Under the pieces are notes generated by a model. The model saw only the letters and a list, made by a program, of their open reading frames with translations, made no database searches and was not told the DNA's origin. The translations under genes and the position numbers were made by a program. From Pseudomonadota bacterium (GTDB lineage Bacteria > Pseudomonadota > Gammaproteobacteria > Burkholderiales > Sulfuriferulaceae), in NCBI GenBank assembly GCA_021845925.1, contig JAJZUW010000003.1, positions 124,001 to 188,000 of the forward strand: 64,000 bases of DNA. The letters run 5' to 3'. Below, in pieces: positions 61,499 to 64,000 of this stretch; the first letter of the stretch is position 1, and every line of letters begins with the position of its first letter.

Positions 61499-63337
61499 TC
61501 AGGCTCCGGTCGCCCTTGCCAGGAAGTCGAGCAACACGGCTGGCGGTTGCAATCCAACCAGCGGAGAACCCAGTGCATGCCCGGTGGAATCCAGACGCAG
61601 CATGACTGGCGGGCCAAAAACGGCATACCGCTTGCGCAGCTGTTCTTCTTCGGCTGAATTGCTGGTCAGATCGGCGCGCAGCAGGCGGAAGCCGGACAGT
61701 GCCTTTTCAACTTGCGGATCTTTTAGCGTGGTATCGTCCATTTCACGACAGGAAACGCACCAGTCGGCATAAAAATCCAGCAAGGTGGGGCGGGTGTCTG
61801 GCAGACTCAGTTGCTGCTGCAGTTCCGTTTCGCTATGCACAACGGTGAAGCGGGGCTCCTGCGAGCCAGCGACACTGGCAGTCGCGTTGGTGCTGGCCAG
61901 GGCGGCCAGTGGTTCGGTCAGTGACCTGGCACCTGACAGCGCGCCGACCAGCAACGAAATGCCCAGCACCAGCAGGATCAGTGCAAAGCCTTTCCACAAC
62001 CGCTGCCAGCCCGAGGCATTTGCCGGCAGCGGATCGATGGCTTGCCAGGCCACGCCGGACAGAATCAGCAGGGCGGACCAGAGCAGCATCCGGATCTCGG
62101 CCGGCAGCAGCGGGCTGATCAGCCAGATGGCCATACCCAGCATCAGCACGCCAAACAACTGGCGAATGCCATTCATCCAGGCGCCGGCGCGCGGCAGAAT
62201 GGCGCCGGACGTCAGACCAATCAGCAACAGCGGTGCGCCCATGCCGAGCGCCAGAAAAAACAGGGCACTGCCACCCAGCCAGAGGTCGCCGGTACGTGCG
62301 ATCCAGGCCAGGGCGGCAGCCAGGGGCGGCGCGACGCATGGGCCGACAATCAATGCCGACAGCGCACCCATGGCAAACGTGCCGAGCAGATGGCCGCCCT
62401 GGAACCGGTTGCTGAGTACGGTGAACCGGGTTTGCAGGCTGGCCGGCAACTGGAATTCGTACAGGCCGAACATCGACAGCGAGAACACGACAAACAGCAG
62501 GGAAACCACGCCGAGTACCAGCGGACTTTGCAAACTGTTGGACAGCAGGGTGCCGGACAACGCTGCAGCCATGCCGGCCAGTGTGTAGGTGATTGCCATG
62601 CCGGCAACGTAAGCCACGGACAACATGAACGAGCCCAGACGGGAATGCTGGTTCTGGCCCACAATGATGCCGGAGAGAATGGGAATCATCGGAAATACGC
62701 AGGGGGTCAGGGATAGCAGCAGACCGGCGCTGAAGAAGGCAGCCAGGACCGTCAGCAGGGAACCGCTGCCGAGTATGCCAGCAATGCCGGTGGCGGAGCC
62801 TGGTTGGGTCGTGCTGGCGGATACTGGTGTTGCGGTAGGTGCAGCTGGTGCCGTTGGTGCTTGGGCGGTTGCGGTTGCGGCTGCGGTTGCGGTTGCGGTT
62901 GCGGCTGCGGCTGCGGTTGCGGCTGCGGCTGTGTCTGCAAACTGGCTATGATAATGAATCGGGGCATAGCAGATGCCTTGTTCGGAACAGCCTTGCGCCG
63001 TGACATCCAGCGTCACCGGCTGGTTGCCCTGACGGGTAAACGGCAGCACCACCGACAACTGGTGGTGAAAAATGGTCTCGCGACCCAGCACCGGATCGTC
63101 ACGCAGCTCGCCGGGGGGAATCACCGGTGTGCCGGCAGTGGCGCCATGCAGCGTGAATTGCAGCTTGTCGCGGTACAGATAGCATTTGTCGGCGATTTTC
63201 CAGGACACTTCAATATGACTGGCGTCAGTCATGTGTGCCGAATAGACGAATGCCTGAGCCGGATCAAGAAAACTGTCGGCCAGTGCTGGCTGGTGCCAGA
63301 ACAGGACAAGCAGGCAGAAAAGTCGCCAGATGCGCAT
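61499..63337 (-). CDS. dsbD: Thiol:disulfide interchange protein DsbD
   Basis: 612 residues. Signal peptide of about 20 residues, periplasmic alpha domain about 21-133 with the C117/C123 pair (GCSEQGICYAP), a low-complexity Ala/Thr linker (134-180), about eight membrane spans with C213 (LTPCVFPMIP) and C334 (VGPCVAPPL), and a C-terminal periplasmic thioredoxin domain with C527-V-S-C530. It passes electrons from cytoplasmic thioredoxin to periplasmic targets such as DsbC, CcmG and possibly MsrAB. The linker is coded by a 6-bp tandem repeat. Confidence 0.95.
   Translation of the reverse strand: MRIWRLFCLLVLFWHQPALADSFLDPAQAFVYSAHMTDASHIEVSWKIADKCYLYRDKLQFTLHGATAGTPVIPPGELRDDPVLGRETIFHHQLSVVLPFTRQGNQPVTLDVTAQGCSEQGICYAPIHYHSQFADTAAAATAAAAATATATAAATATAQAPTAPAAPTATPVSASTTQPGSATGIAGILGSGSLLTVLAAFFSAGLLLSLTPCVFPMIPILSGIIVGQNQHSRLGSFMLSVAYVAGMAITYTLAGMAAALSGTLLSNSLQSPLVLGVVSLLFVVFSLSMFGLYEFQLPASLQTRFTVLSNRFQGGHLLGTFAMGALSALIVGPCVAPPLAAALAWIARTGDLWLGGSALFFLALGMGAPLLLIGLTSGAILPRAGAWMNGIRQLFGVLMLGMAIWLISPLLPAEIRMLLWSALLILSGVAWQAIDPLPANASGWQRLWKGFALILLVLGISLLVGALSGARSLTEPLAALASTNATASVAGSQEPRFTVVHSETELQQQLSLPDTRPTLLDFYADWCVSCREMDDTTLKDPQVEKALSGFRLLRADLTSNSAEEEQLRKRYAVFGPPVMLRLDSTGHALGSPLVGLQPPAVLLDFLARATGA
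62865..62930. repeat. Hexanucleotide tandem repeat (GCGGTT/GCGGCT, 11 units) inside dsbD
   Basis: Eleven contiguous 6-bp units, alternating GCGGTT and GCGGCT without interruption. On the coding strand they encode Ala-Thr/Ala-Ala dipeptides (residues about 136-157 of DsbD). Unit length is a multiple of three, so slippage changes linker length without frameshift. Confidence 0.85.
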
Positions 63338-63396
63338 GCGGAAATCTCCAGAAACCGTTGTGATGGCAGACGGTGGTCAGGGCCATAAAATTCCCT

Positions 63397-63402
63397 ATTA
63401 TA
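63397..63402 (-). promoter_or_regulatory. Possible -10 element of dsbD
   Basis: A perfect TATAAT on the minus strand (63402-63397), 60 bases before the dsbD ATG. No matching -35 was found, so this is tentative. Confidence 0.35.
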
Positions 63403-63540
63403 GATGCTTCGGCACGACAAAGATTCTCTCATCCCGTCGGGCCGTCGTCGTGATTGTGCAGGATTTGATCAGGGGGTGCCTGAAAGGTTCGCGACATCCG
63501 CTCCGGCTGGCGCAGACTCCCGAAGCGGATGCGTACGGGC

Positions 63541-63546
63541 TATAAT
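63541..63546 (+). promoter_or_regulatory. Possible -10 element of glmU
   Basis: A perfect TATAAT 33 bases before the glmU ATG. The expected -35 position does not match consensus. It lies in the 241-base dsbD-glmU divergent gap, in which I see nothing else. Confidence 0.4.
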
Positions 63547-63578
63547 AGGGCGCGCGAACACCATAACAAGGATCTGTC

Positions 63579-64000
63579 ATGAGCAATGCTCCGGATGTCA
63601 TCATTCTGGCCGCCGGCAAGGGGACCCGCATGCATTCGGTACAACCGAAGGTCATGCACCAGATCGCCGGCAAACCGATGCTGCAGTATGTGCTCGAGAC
63701 CGCTGCCGATCTGGATGCCACAACCATTTCGGTGGTGTATGGCCATGGTGGAGAACATGTTCCGCAGGCGTTTGCCGGCTGGGATGTCCGCTGGGTACGG
63801 CAGGACGAGCAGCTGGGGACAGGTCACGCAGCCCTGCAGGCCTTGCCGCATATTGGTGGTGACGGGGTGACGCTGGTGCTGTATGGCGATGTTCCCCTGC
63901 TGCAGGTCGAAACCCTGCGGCGACTGGTGACGCTGAGTCAGGGCGACCGTCTGGCAATTCTGACCCTGATGCTGGATGAGCCGGCCGGATATGGACGGAT
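63579..64000 (+). CDS. glmU: Bifunctional UDP-GlcNAc pyrophosphorylase/GlcN-1-P acetyltransferase, N-terminal part (cut by window end)
   Basis: The frame opens at ATG 63579 (AAGGAT upstream) and runs off the window after about 140 codons. My translation starts MSNAPDVIILAAGKGTRMHS, then QPKVMHQIAGKPMLQYVLE, and later QLGTGHAALQALP and LYGDVPLL. These are the uridyltransferase motifs of GlmU (LAAGxGTRM, P-K, GTGHA, YGDVPL). It makes UDP-GlcNAc for peptidoglycan and LPS; the acetyltransferase half lies outside the window. Confidence 0.94.
   Translation, partial: MSNAPDVIILAAGKGTRMHSVQPKVMHQIAGKPMLQYVLETAADLDATTISVVYGHGGEHVPQAFAGWDVRWVRQDEQLGTGHAALQALPHIGGDGVTLVLYGDVPLLQVETLRRLVTLSQGDRLAILTLMLDEPAGYGR

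Overview
This window is a gene-dense chromosomal segment from a betaproteobacterium, around a candidate replication origin. Support comes from gene order: dapF-DUF484-xerC, argS-SPOR-dsbA, rpmH-rnpA-yidD-yidC-mnmE, mnmG-rsmG-parA-parB-atpIBEFHAGDC, and accB-accC-prmA-DUF3426. A periplasmic MsrAB and a SAH riboswitch on ahcY fit too. I lean to Neisseriales/Chromobacteriaceae-like but cannot prove the genus. I see no prophage, insertion sequence, CRISPR array, rRNA or tRNA, and no broken gene. Two genes are cut by the window edges (an RNase II-family gene at the left, glmU at the right). No gene-free stretch exceeds about 255 bases.

Layout. 1-2865: end of an RNB exonuclease, a TonB-like protein, fbp. 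2982-6992: tilS and accA (minus), slyD-like FKBP, divergent ribosomal oxygenase roxA. 7032-11559: methionine/SAM cycle cluster on the minus strand (metK, a phosphate acyltransferase-family gene, then ahcY-metF behind their own promoter and SAH riboswitch). 11632-15769: two LpxL-like acyltransferases, dapF, DUF484, xerC. 15812-17006: rpsF-rpsR-rplI, without the usual priB. 17185-18898: PAP2 phosphatase and a GT4 glycosyltransferase. 19102-25471: priA, argS, SPOR protein, dsbA, second GT4. 25425-27829: PepSY protein plus response regulator and histidine kinase. 27940-31659: gluQRS, mpl, an unknown protein, an AEC permease. 31795-35001: an NrtR-type NAD regulator driving nadA and lnt. 35007-40153: gyrB, dnaN, dnaA. 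40408-44110: rpmH, rnpA, yidD, yidC, mnmE. 44251-45534: MsrA-thioredoxin-MsrB fusion. 45769-57029: mnmG, rsmG, parAB and the complete F1Fo ATP synthase operon. 57085-61343: DUF3426 protein, prmA, accC, accB, aroQ. 61499-63337: dsbD. 63579-end: glmU.

How it fits together. Transcription switches from minus (gyrB, dnaN, dnaA) to plus (rpmH onward) between 40154 and 40407. Two perfect DnaA boxes in inverted orientation lie between dnaA and dnaN. Two perfect 16-bp parS palindromes lie at 37435-37450 and 45640-45655, with parAB at 48.3-50.0 kb, so this is the origin and its segregation centromere. The rest is core metabolism: fatty-acid synthesis (accA, accB, accC), envelope biogenesis, the methyl cycle, NAD synthesis, periplasmic thiol chemistry (dsbA, dsbD, msrAB) and translation.

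I did not find an evident undescribed multi-gene system. The most informative items are regulatory (SAH riboswitch with a readable expression platform, a candidate NrtR operator on the transcription start, an rpsF leader hairpin) and architectural (MsrA-Trx-MsrB order, absent priB, a hexamer-repeat linker in DsbD, a PTA/PTB-family gene inside the SAM cluster).
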